The translations under genes and the position numbers were made by a program. From positions 9,253,001 to 9,317,000 of the forward strand of contig CM034398.1 of assembly GCA_019925095.2 (NCBI GenBank): a DNA stretch of 64,000 nucleotides, in the 5' to 3' direction. The stretch comes from Dendrolimus kikuchii (lineage: Eukaryota > Arthropoda > Insecta > Lepidoptera > Lasiocampidae). The notes under the pieces are model-generated. The model was not told the origin of the DNA. It was given only the letters and a program-made list of their open reading frames with translations, and did not search any database. Below are positions 10,131-22,574 of this stretch, piece after piece (position 1 is the stretch's first letter; the number at the start of each line of letters is the position of its first letter).

Positions 10131-11864
10131 GTTATATGCACTTTATAAGTGTCAATTGTCATGTTAACTAAAAGGTTTGAAAAGACTGTGTTTTTCATTT
10201 AGTTTGTTATTTCACTTTTCTAGAGTGTGTACATTTAAATTTATCGATTCCTAATTTCAAAACCAAATAATAAGGTTATAAAACTAAACTGTTTTATAGT
10301 TTTGGCATTGAAGAACTTATAGGCTTATATTACTTTATTATATTTCGCTTTAGTTACAAGACTGTTATGAAATTATAAATATGTAAAAAATCATTGTAAT
10401 TGTTTAAATGTAATATGAATTATGTAAGTATCTAAAACAACTCTGCAATGTCTCGATAATACACATCGTGTATAATATTTTGCGGTCAGACCTCTTGGAC
10501 TTGTACCAAAAGCAATGTTCGAAATAAGTTTAGGTTTATATTACTGCATCGTAAATTGAAGTAATGGTTAATATTAAGTTTGTATTCATAACTATATATA
10601 TTGAATTGAAATTTCTTTAAGTAAGATAGAGAACATCGTACATAACACGTTATACGTATGGTGGTCGTATTTCATGGGTGAGCGTAAGTTTTATTTTTTT
10701 CTATAGATCTATATAAATGTTTAGTACAAGTGTTATATATTGTATACCGACCTATACATATACTCTTGTACTTAAATTTCTAAATAAGTAAATATTAGAA
10801 CATTGGCGGTGATCGCGATACATGTAACTAAGGCTTGAAACTTTGTTCAGAGCACGTTGTGGTCTGGGGTACCGGTAGTCAGACCTCGACAAGAAATAAC
10901 GACCGAATGACTGTTTTATTTAGTTTTAGTCGCCGTTAGTGGATGGCGAGATGTTTGCTTCGAAAATCATGAAAATTATTTACTTTCGAATTTTGAAGTG
11001 GAAAATTCTGAAATAAATCAAGGTTGTAAAGAAATAAAAATACAACGAAAATTTCTATTTGAACAACATGGAACACTAGGTAATTTGTGGGCTCTCAGAA
11101 ACTATCCTAACTTTTTTACTTTCTGAAAAAAGCTCATAAGTACGTATCATCTCTGATTTTACCCCTTACAAGATTGTTTTTTAAGAAAAAAGTGAGCATA
11201 TGTCTGTCTCCAAGATCTAGTGCCTTGCCGAATGTCATTAAGATTGTTTCAATCATTTAGACGTGTATAGGTAAAAAACAAAGAGACTTTCGAATTCATA
11301 ATTTTAGTATGGATTATGTATCGATTCGATAAGTGAACAAGGCATAAAAAACAAAATCACTTTCATATTTAAATACCTACACTATCATAATGTCTATTTA
11401 TTAGTATGATATAACTTAGCCTTTTTACTTAGCCAGGTAATACCAGCCTTCTGCGTATACTGCCTTGCAACAGCGCAGCGGTCTGTAGGTGCTGGGGCCA
11501 AATTCTGCCATTTCAAAATCCTAGCGTTGCGAAGACATTCACAGTACGATTCCATTGTGATACTGTCACACAATCGTATTCTACTAAATCCACAATCTCT
11601 TCACGATTTCGGTGTGATACCTAGTAATACCTAATAGTAGAAAAAATTGGTATTACTACTAGCAGATATGGCATTAGCCGAAATGAATATTCAAAATCTA
11701 CCTATGAATGAGACGATAGTATCCTGCGATCTTGATGAGATAGTAATAGCAAAATTGGGCCCCAGGATTGGTGTTAGTTTAGATTCATTAATTCTATTTT
11801 GTACTTTAGTTTATAATCTAGTTTTATTTTAGATAATTATATGAATTTTATTTGTATAGTTTTA
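10131..11864. other. No gene seen
   Basis: AT-rich intron-like sequence. An open frame near 11647-11832 has no support from composition or neighbours. No recognised repeats. Confidence 0.45.
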
Positions 11865-11997
11865 AGGTTGGTGTGCATAGACATTTAACCGATGGTTAAA
11901 ATAAAATAATGGCTAATACTATATGGCTAAACAGCGATTATTTTATTTTAAGATGTCTGACATCGATCCCTTGGGTAAAATGTCTGCACACTAGCCT
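11865..11997. mobile_element. Short MITE with long inverted ends
   Basis: AGGTTGGTGTGCATAGACAT at the left pairs with AGGCTAGTGTGCAGACATTT read back from the right end. The similarity continues through AAAATAAAATAAT, giving imperfect arms of nearly 50 bases in a 133-bp element. The target duplication is unclear (possibly TA). Non-coding. Confidence 0.55.
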
Positions 11998-12740
11998 ATG
12001 TATTTGACCTTTACAGCCTTACTTATAATAATCTCGTTAAGAAACGATTAGCTATCTCTTAAGTAAGAGAATCAGAATCAGACCCTAATTAATGAATATC
12101 TTTTTTTTTCACTTATAAACGTGCATTAATCTGTTGTTTACCTAGGAGGAGCACAGATAAACGAAATTTGAAAGATTAACGTAGGTTGTACCCAAAATAT
12201 TTGACTAAAGAGGATTTTGTGAGTAAGATTTTCACTAATCAGTTGAGTGAGTTTCACTGAGCAGTTTCTTTAAATTTAAGAAAGGATTATAAGTAAGGTC
12301 TTCAAAGTTTAATCTAAAATTATCTTTATAAAACTATCACAAATAACATTCTATGGTTTTGTGTTCTGTTCTATGACTGTACTTTTTCTTCAAAAACAAA
12401 ATAAAAAATGTGTTAACAATAGAGACTGTTGTGTCTTCGTCAAAGGTCCTTCCGGCATTATGTACAAGCTTTTAAAACATAATAAATTTTAATAGCTTCT
12501 TAATTAAATATTGCTAAGTACTTATTGTTAAAATAGGTAGCAGTTACCTTATAATATTTTATGTATTAAAAGTTAAATTATAAGCTGCGCGTAGACGGTT
12601 TGCCGATGACTACTTACTATTATTGTATTGCATTACTTACTATTTATTATTGTATATACTTATGTAAAGTATATACAATAAAAATTAGAAGAATAAATTT
12701 ATTGCAACAACTATTTATGTAACTTTTTTTGTCAACCCTA
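11998..12740. other. No gene seen
   Basis: AT-rich with no recognised element, up to the RTE tail. Confidence 0.45.
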
Positions 12741-12750
12741 GTGACCATCG

Positions 12751-13086
12751 ATGCGTGACATCATGAGGCTATCGGCAAACCTTCTGCGCACGGGTAGTAA
12801 TTTAAAAGTTTTGAAATGGATTCATACTAATTTCGCTCGTAAAATAAGCAAGTTGAAGTGGCAGTGGGCTGGTTACGTCTGTCTCAAGACCAACGGCCGA
12901 CGGAGCAAACGAATCCTGGAGTGGACACCACGTCTCGGCAAACATAGCGCAGGACGCCCGCCAGCCCGTTGGACTGACGACCTGCGTAAGGTCGCCGGCA
13001 GGGGCTGGATGAGGAAGACGGGAGGCCGGGATATGTGGCGCGTACTTGGGGAGGCCTGCGTCCCTAAGTGGATTGAGATTGGCTGA
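12751..13086 (+). pseudogene. RTE-type LINE reverse transcriptase, C-terminal remnant
   Basis: The 111-residue frame matches the C-terminal tail of RTE-clade endonuclease/reverse transcriptases common in Lepidoptera: KISKLKWQWAGYV (about residues 31-43), then ILEWTPRLGKHSAGRPPARW and TDDLRKVAGRGWM, ending in WIEIG. The stop is followed at once by (GAA)n (13085-13098), the usual simple tail of this clade. The copy is 5'-truncated, so the polymerase core is missing. A second, inverted copy lies at 51195-51460. Confidence 0.8.
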
Positions 13087-13249
13087 AGAAGAAGAAGAAT
13101 ATACTGATTTCAAATTAAAAAAAGTTAAATAAGTTAAGATGGTTTACGAAATTTACGCTGTCAAGAATCAAAGCAATCAAATCTTCCGGTGAGCGAAGCG
13201 GGCTATCTTTTTTAAAGACTTGTCTAATGATAACTTGTGTAACGATTTT

Positions 13250-13745
13250 TTTTAGATCAAACCTACTTCAAAAGTAACTAACAAGCAAAAATAAATATTT
13301 TCTATGTCTTGAAGTCGGCGCAAAGTAAAACATAAAAATGATTATATTTTGCCAATTTTTTGTTGTTTATTTGTTTAACTTAGAATACCGAATTCAAGAT
13401 GTTGTTGAAAATATAATCTTTTTGTATTTTAGTTACTTTTGAAGTCGGTATTGTTTTTTGTTAAATTATGTATTTTCTACTTTTTAGTTTCGCAAATAAT
13501 AGCTTTAGAAAAGAAAAATATATATTAAACATGTTGTACGTGTCTATAATATCTGAGTGTTGCTCTCGATTTCCCTGGAATCCATTCATCAAATCCTGAT
13601 TTGGTAAACACTTCAGGAGTACACCTCTTCGAATAAGAACAAATTGAAAATCGGTCCACAATTGACGGAGAAATCGCGTAACAAACATACAAAAAAAACA
13701 TATAGTCGAACCTCCTTTTTTCAAGTTGGTTGAAAATGGTCCGAG
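13250..13745 (+). repeat. AACCGACTTC-family repeat, copy D2
   Basis: Inverted arms (ACTTCAAAAGTAACTAA near 13266 and TTAGTTACTTTTGAAGT near 13432) are followed by the family block 'tttccctggaatccattcatc'. The copy ends with 'gtcgaacctccttttttcaag' and TTGGTTGAAAA, the known right terminus. Compare D1 (868) and D3 (31663). Confidence 0.55.
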
Positions 13746-14002
13746 CCCGACATTGAAACGTTCTTGGGCTGATATTATTATTAAGGCAGCAGATATTAAT
13801 AGCAAGTAATTAATTATTTAATAATTTAATAAGGTTCGTGTTGGGATTCTAGATTAATTAATATTTATATCCTACGCCCACTATTTACGTTTCCAAACTT
13901 CATTAAATGATAATAAAAAGTAAATGTAATTTCTAAGATTTATGCAACTGTTAAACTTCAATATAGATATAATTACGATTTAAAGATACTCAGTGTGACT
14001 TT

Positions 14003-14303
14003 ATTTTTTTTTATTGCATGAGTTCAGCAGACTGGCAGACGGACCACTTCATGGAAAGCGGTTACCATCGCTTATGGACATTTGCAACACCAAAGGTGCT
14101 ATAAATGCGCTGCTGCTTTCTTAAGGGAGGCTGGAACCTGGTCACTAATGCCGGAAGACAACTTAAAGTTGTTATGGCGGCATATTCTAGACCCGGGGTG
14201 GTAAACATCTAGTCAGGCAAATGCTCTACTACCTGGCTGTGGGTTGTTTTGTCGCCTCTTACGACAGACCGCCCTTTCTCCGTTCCTGCACGGATAAAAT
14301 TTT
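14003..14303 (-). mobile_element. Family C tail repeat, copy 4
   Basis: A full-length minus copy. It starts with the T-rich complement of the GCAATAAAAA tail (14003-14018) and ends with CTTTCTCCGTTCCTGCACGG at 14276-14293, followed by ATAAAAT. The same outer end with GATAAAAT recurs at 41080, so the 5' boundary appears fixed. Confidence 0.75.
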
Positions 14304-15589
14304 GATTTTTCAATGTCACATAGTAAGGCATACACAAGATCGTGCAAAATCGATGAGAAAGACTGACCTTGTGCGAACGCACTTGCGTAATATGAGTTAC
14401 TTTATAAAATACTATACATATTTTATATAAATTCTTTAACACAATTTAAAAATAAACTTAATGGTGGTATAAAATTTTAATTTACAACGGTTATGACACC
14501 TTGAATTCACATTACCAGCAACTGTTGTCAACTTTCACGCTACAAACGTATCGGTGTGTAGTTTAGGTGTATTATTTTTAAATTCCATAAATGATAATCA
14601 ACCAAAAGGTTATGGTAAAATTAAATGTTAACATAATTATGACCATTAACAAACAGAAATACACGGGAAACTAGTCTATATACAGTGGCACAAATGATAA
14701 TGATATTTACTCGATTTCTTCGCAAGTTACAAAAATTTGGAAACTCATATTATTTTCTTTTCAAAGATTGTGAATATTTCTAATATTTTCAAATGGTTAA
14801 ACTTTAGAGATAGGTTGTGGTGATTTTTTGAAGTAAAACTTCTTTAGAATCGTTGTGATTTGAAACTCAATGTAACGAAAAAGCGACACTAAAAAGAGAT
14901 AAACATATAAATCTATAGGACTGAGTCTGTGAGAGAATAAGATACAAGTTTTACGATTTAACTTTTATGATTAAACTTAGGTCCAATTTGGACCGAAATA
15001 AAACTGATGATAATATTTTTTTGACTAAAACAGTGAAAAATTTAAAGTGATACTTAAGAAGTTTATTTTGAATTACAATATGTTGAGAGATGTAAGCTAA
15101 AGGAATTATATTTATATTAATAAAAGTTAGAAAATAATAAATTTAATTAAAATCCGAAATATACAAATCTGAAATACCGCGAGTAGACCTGCAGACTATC
15201 CTTAATTTCAAAGAAAGATATAATAAATAATTTTGAATCCGAAAGAAAATTAGTTATTAGTTAATTATTTAAGAACTCCTTCAGCTTATAAATACTTAAC
15301 GATATGGTTTCATATAAAACTTCGTTCATAAAAAGTTTTGAAGGGCAGTTTTAAAGCTTCCAAAAGTTGAGCAATTTTCTTTAAGATAAAAACACTTTTA
15401 TTTGAGGTGAATAAAATCCAGTTTTTTTACAGTCGATTTAAAATTCAATGTACTTCGTAGTTTTATTTGCAATTGTTTTAAGCATGGATTTGATTACAAC
15501 TACTTTTTAATTGATTAGGAGTGGGTGATATTATTCATTTCGAATGAAAATAAATAACAGCTCATAATCTGATCAGGACTGCTCACTTT
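14304..15589. other. No gene seen
   Basis: Very AT-rich and free of recognised repeats or coding signal. Confidence 0.45.
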
Positions 15590-16480
15590 TTAAGGAAATA
15601 GACACTATACCCGCGACAAGGACAAGCGTCCAGTGCAAATTGGCAGTTTGGACTCATCGTTTATCTCTATGTATTAGTTTCATCACGGTGTTCTCCTTCA
15701 CCGTCAGCACATTCTAATTGTGTGTTGTGGTCTTTTCCCTCTTTTTATTGCATGAGTTCAGCAGACAGGCAGACGGCCCACCTGATGGAAAGCGGTTACC
15801 ATCGCCTTGCAACATCAAAGGCGTTATGACTGCGCTGCTGCTTTCTTAAGGAAGCTCTCTCTCCTCTTTAGGCATTAAAAGCAGCGAGGAGGTTGGGGCC
15901 TCGAGGAAAATGTTTTTGTCCCGGTATCCACTTGGCGAGCGACTATCCGTTGGTAGGTTGGTTGGCAGGGTTGGAGGCGTTGGAGCCTTCCCGCATAATG
16001 GTGGTGTGTAAACGGCTCTTGCTGGCCGGTCTGTGGCATCCGATGACCTTCGTGGGCTTTGCGTTGGCTTCGTCTGCGCCTTAGTCAGCCATTTATCGGC
16101 TTTCAATGGCCATCTCGGGCTTTGGGCTTTAGGGTCTTCGCGACCTCATAACATCGTCCTAATCAGCTGAGCATATAAGATCGCGAGGGGTCAGCAGCCA
16201 GGCGCGTTGATGGTCCGGTGGCCGTACATGTGAAGCGATTTGTGGCCCCCGCGCTAATTGTAACAAAATGTGCATAAGATCAGAAAACTGCTTAAATATT
16301 GCATGCTTCACGGTTAGTATATGAATCTCTATCATTTGGGACACTAGTTTGAGACTCAGCTGATGGGAGACCGTTATCTGTTAACCATTAAGCTTTCCAT
16401 CTTAGAACATAAGTTAAAGGCCTAAAGCTACCGCTGCTTTGTTCATCTTAAGTCTGACGTCTTAACCAATCGTGCCAACC
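15590..16480 (-). mobile_element. tRNA-derived SINE, family P, split by a LINE
   Basis: Two halves of a SINE related to 4226-4536 lie at about 15590-15722 and 16254-16480. They are separated by the insertion at 15723-16253. The left half has the TATACCCGCGAC block and 'agtttcatcacggtgttctc'. The right half has 'gcataagatcagaaaactg' and a decayed tRNA-like head. CTAATTGT occurs on both sides of the insert (15715-15722 and 16254-16261). Confidence 0.6.
15723..16253 (-). mobile_element. Family C element inserted in the SINE
   Basis: The minus strand ends with the family C tail (CTGCTGAACTCATGCAATAAAAAG, read here in complement at 15744-15766). Instead of the usual family body, sequence further 5' holds an 86-residue open frame (15846-16106) rich in Pro, Thr and Ser, without a domain I recognise. 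The 8-base duplication of CTAATTGT on the flanks supports one insertion event. This may be a longer, different member that shares the same 3' tail. Confidence 0.6.
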
Positions 16481-17134
16481 TGTCTGTTCGGCTGTTCCTA
16501 TATCTTTCATTTATTTGCCATCGTTAGAAATATGACATTACCTATATGGAGCTTAAATAAAACATGACGAACTAACTTTGTAAGTTTCGTAACAGTATCA
16601 AAATAAATTATAAGAAATTAAAACACCATAACTAGCTTATTTCTTTAGAAACGTAACACATGACAACGTTATGTTTGTCTACGCTTTTTTTTCTTAAATA
16701 TTAGTGATGTGACCTGTAGATTAATGTATAATCGAAAAATTGAAACATAAATCGTAATTAAGTTATGCATATTTTATACATTTTAAAGATAAACAATGCA
16801 ATGAAACGTAAAATATGTATAGTTTTTAAAATAATAAATCATTTTATTTTAATCCATTCGGTAATGTGGGACTTCCCATATAGATTCCAATTTTTAATTG
16901 TATCATCGTCGATAGTTCACGTAATTACTGAAATCAGTTTGAAAGTTGACAAATGTGGCTTTATAGAACGGTCCAACTATACTACGTACTTAGTAAGACA
17001 AATGAACGATTAGTAAAATATAGAAACCGACCATAATGTTTGTGAGATTCGCATACCAACGAGTAATATTAACATTATAATAACATTTGTATTTTATTTG
17101 TCTTATATAAATTAAAAGTGGATGTAATAGAAAA
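16481..17134. other. No gene seen
   Basis: AT-rich. A short open frame at 16765-17013 lacks any coding support. Confidence 0.4.
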
Positions 17135-17333
17135 TCTATGCTAATGTTATAAATGCGAAAGTTTGAATGGATGTTTGTTGGTATTTCACCCTAGAACGGC
17201 TGAATATATCTGGATATAATTTGGCAGAGAGACAGATTATAGAATAGAACGTAGACTACGTTTTTTCCTCCGGACAAATGTATGGTTCCCGTGGAATAAC
17301 ATTAACGCGAGCGAATCCACGGGCAAAAGCCAT
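17135..17333 (+). mobile_element. Short Helitron-like element
   Basis: It opens TCTATGCTAATGTTATAAAT and ends near CGAGCGAATCCACGGGCAAA AGC, where the expected CTAG is mutated. The body 'acggctgaatatatctgga' resembles 57573-57825. Non-coding. Confidence 0.5.
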
Positions 17334-17569
17334 ATTTTAAAAACTACTTTGCAATTATTATTCAAATCCTTATGTAAATTATTATTAAAGCAGTTAGCTT
17401 AATTATTAAAGCAGTTTTCACCTTTTGATTGAAAGAATAGAGCATTTAGAAACAATTATTACTACTTCTTTTTTGAGTGAGCTTAAAGAGAGTTGGCCGA
17501 TTCTAAACTCTACATTTATTATTTATTCTTAGCTTAGTGCTTCACCTGGGAAAATGTTACAGTTATAGA

Positions 17570-17750
17570 CTGTTTCACGTAGATGTAGCGATAGGTTAAC
17601 GCGTAATTTGTAATGAGATATTGTTATTAGTTATTAATGACGTTAAATATTGACAAATAACATATATGTGTTATTTTTAACGTAATAAATTAGAGGCATT
17701 TGGCCCCAGTCAATAACTATAAGATTATCCCAGATGAAGCTAGGTTTGCC
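17570..17750 (+). repeat. Dispersed repeat B, copy 1
   Basis: The block 'aaatattgacaaataacat', with a preceding 'gagatattgtta' and a following 'ttttaacgt', recurs at 28305-28505 and 52225-52465. No coding potential; class unknown. Confidence 0.45.
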
Positions 17751-18214
17751 AACCATACTTTATAGTAACGTATCCTACTTTATTTTTAGTAAATGTATTT
17801 TATAATTTAGCAAAAAAATAAATATGTAAAAATACTCAATTTTTGTTTTAAATTTATTGTTGCATAAAACAAATTAGAACCGAAGAAATTATAAGATTAA
17901 ATTAGTAACATAATTTGGATTGCAATTCAAAATACGTGCATAAAAAAAACAGATGTAAAGACTTACGTGTATATTTACATACACACACGTTTATTCACAA
18001 CCTGTACTGTTTTAAACACTTATGATATATAATTGCTGAACTATTATCGATCGAGCTTTCAATGAAAGAGTTTTTTCAGTAATTAATCTTAAATGGCGAG
18101 AACAGAGAAACAGGACATTTATAAATTTAATAAAAAATGAGTTGCTTGTATATTTAAACTTAAATTAGGAATAAAAAGATAGCTGCCAAAAATTTAAGAA
18201 TAATGAAAATTTGT

Positions 18215-18286
18215 TACTGTGTGTTAAAAGCGTACAAAATATGTCTTCAAGAGAAGACATATTTTGTACGCTTTTAACACACAGTA
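18215..18286. repeat. Perfect 34-bp hairpin with 4-base loop
   Basis: The arm 18215-18248 (TACTGTGTGTTAAAAGCG to ATGTCTTC) is the exact reverse complement of 18253-18286, with loop AAGA. No mismatch in 34 pairs is striking in old intronic DNA and argues for a recent origin or selection. No transcript evidence is available. Confidence 0.95.
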
Positions 18287-18972
18287 TTTTTCCCTACTTA
18301 AAAAATGTGATACGTCATTTTTGTCAAAAACAGTTGGCAACCCTAGATGAAACCCGTACATTATATATCAAATTGAAAATGGAATCTATAGACAACAATA
18401 ATCTATTATGTTCATACCAGAGCATCGTTAATCCAAATTCAATTATAAAACAGAGACGTCTTTGGAAGACACAGCGCAGTTACTTTAGCGACACAATGCT
18501 GATATTTTTTATCTGATGACATTGTATATCCAATATCTTTTATCTGATACTCGTGTTACTGTAATCTCATATCGTAGTATACAGTGATAAGAACTGGGAG
18601 CGTTGTAATATGACCTAATATTTATAATGAGTCGTTCTTGTATCGTTATGTTTTTAATGCATTTTTTACGCCTTTTTAACATTCGTTTTGTACGGTTCAT
18701 TGAAATTTTTCGAGTTGGTTTACGCTGCATGTTGAATTTTATTTGGAGTGATTGTTATTGTTTTAAAACTTATATTATACGTACCCTAAAATCATTAAAA
18801 CAACTATGTGTCATAATAATTATGGTTAGTGGTTTCAATCATGGTTTATATTGTTATACTTTGAAGGTAAAAATAAGTGATTTAATTCTTCCGTTGGAAT
18901 ATTTGTGTTGTGCTTAAAGCATTTGGATGAGGATGTCGAGATTGGAGTTTAATATGCATAAAAAGTAAGTTA
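18287..18972. other. No gene seen
   Basis: AT-rich with small open frames on both strands that lack coding character. Confidence 0.4.
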
Positions 18973-19185
18973 TTTATACTAATATTATAAAGAGGAAAGA
19001 TTTGTATTTTTGTATGTATGTAACGAATAAACTCAAAAACTACTGGACCGATTTCAAAAATTCTTTCACTGATAGAATGATCACTACATTATCCCCGAGA
19101 AACATAGGCTACATTTATACGTTTATCTCAAAATTAAAAAAATAAATAAATGTGCGTGCCATGCGAAGTCGGGGCGGGCGGCTGG
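18973..19185 (+). mobile_element. Helitron-like element, CTGG end
   Basis: It begins TTTATACTAATATTATAAAG (first TC mutated to TT). The body is 'actactggaccgatttcaaa', and it ends GAAGTCGGGGCGGGCGGCTGG, one base off the family's CTAG. Same family as 565 and 28117. Confidence 0.6.
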
Positions 19186-19684
19186 TTTGATATATTCTAA
19201 TTTAATTACGTATACTTCTTTAAGATACTAAGAATAGGGCGAATAAAGTGTAGACGGTTTACTCAGAAATGAATGTTGAAATAGATATAAGTATACACAC
19301 ATTTTCTATGTAAACCTGTTTTCTCTATAATCATGTATTCTATCCCTATATTTTTACAATGAGTGGTTAATGACTTAATTTTATGTAAAATCAATGTATT
19401 TTTGTATGATACTATGATATAAGAGTACTAGGGGCATATAATCGCAAGTAAGTAAAAAAAGTAATTTTGAACAGCTCCTACATCCTACCAATTCGATGAT
19501 GGCTTAGGTAATTTTTTTCTAATTTTTAACACTTTATTATTTAAAATATATTTATTTTAGATCAAATAAGTAACAATTAAAAAGAAACGTATTTTTGACT
19601 GATGTAGTGTAAAAAATAAAAAAATAATAAATTAACAAAAAAGAAAAAATAAGCTGCAGCGCTAAATAATCATGTACATAGGAG
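19186..19684. other. No gene seen
   Basis: AT-rich; no recognised element. Confidence 0.4.
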
Positions 19685-19974
19685 GATTCTAGAATCCGAT
19701 CTCAGCGCCACCTACCGGTTCTTTTTGCGAATCTAAACCATCCGGGAACCCACTCAAACACACAAAAACTAAATCACCAAAATCGCTCCAGATGATAAGG
19801 AGAATTGTAGAACCCGATCTCAGCGCCACCTACCGGTTCCAATTGTGGATCTAAACCATCCCGGGACCCACTCAAACACACACACAAAATTTCATCAAAA
19901 TCGGTAAAGTCGTTCTCAAGTTATAAAATTACAACGAAAAGTGGCATTCATTTTTATATATGTAGGTAGATATA
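19685..19974 (-). mobile_element. Helitron-like family A, truncated, doubled module
   Basis: The module 'gatctcagcgccacctaccgg' plus 'aaaccatcc' plus ACCCACTCAAACACAC occurs twice, about 120 bases apart (near 19698 and 19820). It matches the complete copies at 27236, 54577 and 57082 in minus orientation but lacks the CTAG end. Confidence 0.6.
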
Positions 19975-19975
19975 G

Positions 19976-20165
19976 TATTTTGTTAAGTTTTCGCGTTTGG
20001 TACACATAATTAAAACTACATTTATGATGATTATTTACTCAATGGGAGCCTAATGTAATTTATTACATACAGTAAATAGTAATCATAGATAAATTAATTA
20101 ATTAAAATGAACAAGTAAATAAAATGCTGCGCTTAAAACCTTTAAAACATGGTTTGAAATATATT
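19976..20165 (+). repeat. Dispersed repeat E, copy 1
   Basis: 'ttaagttttcgcg', then TACACATAAT, and 'gcgcttaaaacctttaaaac' (20131-20150) are shared with 43570-43680. Non-coding; class unknown. Confidence 0.45.
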
Positions 20166-20513
20166 TTTATGAATATGTGGCGCTGGCCACATTACCATTC
20201 TTTCAACATTTTTTTGTCGAAGTTTCGACAATGTTATTATGTATGACGTGTGTAAGAAAAACAATTGTCATGTTTTGTTCTGTCGTAATAATAAAATACC
20301 TTTCGATATTTTAATTCCAGTTAAATTTATTTTCACTGAATTTACTTCACAAATATATAATACATATTTCTATGTATTATTTTTGCATCTTTATGGTGAT
20401 TTTTCTTGTATACTTTAGTTTTTCAAGTCTCATAGCGTGGTATTTCAGTTTTGGGTTGACATTTTATTAATAGATAATGAATTATTCTGATTCGTTGACA
20501 AATTTTTGTACCA

Positions 20514-21186
20514 AGGTGAGTTGTGACAGCTTGTCACAACTCGCCTATTTAACCAACTTCTTTTATTTACTTTTCTGACAGTTTTTCTTATGGTACTGTG
20601 TTGCATGGTGCTTGCCGTTTTTTTTATTTCATAATGCTAATTATACGAAAGACTGGTATTGCTAGGGTTTAAATTTACGAACTGTCTCCTCTGATGTAGT
20701 CACAATAAAATCACAGTCTTAGAAGTACCACATCCTATTGCAATATCAACTAGGTACATTTCCTTGCAATCTTAGAATAAAATGGCATATCAAGTTAATT
20801 TAAATGACACACGATGACTGGCATATCTATCAAGTACGAATTACTATCATTGGAAACGAAATTTAAACAAATAAAAAAGAAGTTAATAAGAAAAGTAACT
20901 TTGATGACGAAGAAAATGCAGTAAATGTAACGGTTTTGCTTGTGAAGTAACGAAGTCTTTGTCAAGAAAATGGTTCAAAGCTTCGAATTTCAAGGCTGGT
21001 CTTACATAGGCGGGCTTCAATATGTCTATCATAATTATTTGTCAGATTAGACTTAGATTTTTAAACTGTTATATATACAGGTCTTAGAAAGATGTAATAC
21101 TATATTATTTAGGATAGTAATATTTTCTATGTTAATGTTACATATTGTTTTTGTTCGTACATAGGTGTCACAACTTACCTCAGTAT
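20514..21186. repeat. GTTGTGACA-ended inverted pair
   Basis: AGGTGAGTTGTGACA (20514-20528) forms a 15-bp hairpin with TGTCACAACTCGCCT (20532-20546). The same motif appears once more, inverted, at 21168-21182 (TGTCACAACTTACCT). The outer copies could be the ends of a decayed DNA element of about 670 bp. No transposase is visible inside. Confidence 0.4.
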
Positions 21187-21639
21187 TACGGGGGTTATGA
21201 CACGAGGAGTAGTTTTTGTACATTTTCTCAGAAACCTTAACATTGCCATTAATTTTGATGATTCTATCTTAAAAACTTTGGATTGAGCTCCATTGACTTA
21301 TAGAGCTAGTAGAATATGTTTAGATTGAGATATATTAGTTAAAGTAAAAATTGGCACTACTCTCCTCGGTCTCCCCTGTCTCACTGGTTAATACAGATAA
21401 AAAGAGTTCTATGTTTTCTCAGGCGTCTACTAACGTACTTTTACTGTATTGGTGTTAGAACACAATTGCCTGAAAACGAAGTGTATTTTATACAACCACT
21501 TATGTTGTATTTATTGATTCTCAAAGGATTATACTATAATATTCACGAGCGTCCTATTTAAATGGCGAAATTTCGTTAAAATATAGATACGTGCTTCGGG
21601 AAACGTGTCGGTAAACGGGAGACGTGTTTCTTTTCAAAA

Positions 21640-21725
21640 TCAGACGATACGATTCCTGACTAGGGTAATTGATTGTTAGAAATCTAACGATACCACTTTA
21701 GTTTTCATCAAAATCATCCCTGAGA
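21640..21725 (+). repeat. Dispersed repeat F, copy 1
   Basis: 'cgattcctgactagggtaat' and 'gataccactttagtt' match 47325-47410 and, inverted, 46740-46845. See the composite element at 46735-47420. Confidence 0.5.
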
Positions 21726-22574
21726 CTTCATTGATTATTTTTCGATATTTGGTATAATTGAAGAATTCACCTGTACCTATCTATATAGACTCGTGTTAAT
21801 CTCACTGTGAAATTCTGTAAAAGCGGCTGCTTTAGGTCCTTAGATTTAGAATTAGTCTAGAAAATTGGCGATTTAACAACTATATAAAAATTCCCTTCTA
21901 TTAAAATTTCAAATCAGTCAACGACAGGTATATGGTGCAAAAGTGGCTTTCCAGCCAAAATGTACCTAACCCAAGAAGTTTCTGAGAAATTAATGTGACA
22001 TACAAACACAGACGGAAAAACAGAGAGACGGAACCCTTATTAAAATCATAATTTTACCATATGACAATGTCATAAGGGTTCCGTTTTTACAAAAATGGCT
22101 ATTGAAATCTAAGAAGAAAACATACTACAAATAACTTTATGGAGAAGGGCAGGTAGTAGGTAGTAAAAGAAATTATCTAAAGTAAGGAAGCAAGGTGCGT
22201 GATTTATTGATAACCTTACCGAAAACGTTACAGTGAAGCAAAACAAGCGAATAAGGAAGATAAATGAATTACTTTTCAACAGATCCATTTGTGCTGAACC
22301 CTAAGTGCTCTTTTAGGCTGATAGATAAATGCTTTTATTACTTTACCAGTAAAAAGTATGAGCTTGCTGTCTGCTAAAGTGTAAATAGTTTTCTAATAGC
22401 ATGAAGATGGTTATTGCGGTGAACTGGAAGTGGGCAAAATGTATTACTGTCGAGTCGATTCGAAATATTATATATATCGTTAATACTCAGTAGCTCCCAC
22501 AAAGTATAATACCGCTTTACTATATGTACAAGTAGTGGGTCCGGCAAATGTAGTAATGCTCTAAAAAAATAACA
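21726..22574. other. No gene seen; one small stem
   Basis: CGGAACCCTTAT (22029-22040) pairs with ATAAGGGTTCCG (22072-22083) across a 31-base loop. Otherwise nothing is recognised. Confidence 0.45.

Noticed and set aside
15846..16106. 86-codon minus frame as a host gene
   Set aside because: It lies inside a LINE insertion with a target duplication. Kept only as an unidentified part of that element.
22140..22170. let-7-like string GCAGGTAGTAGGTAGTAAA
   Set aside because: It differs from the let-7 mature sequence at key seed and 3' positions and has no complementary arm nearby.
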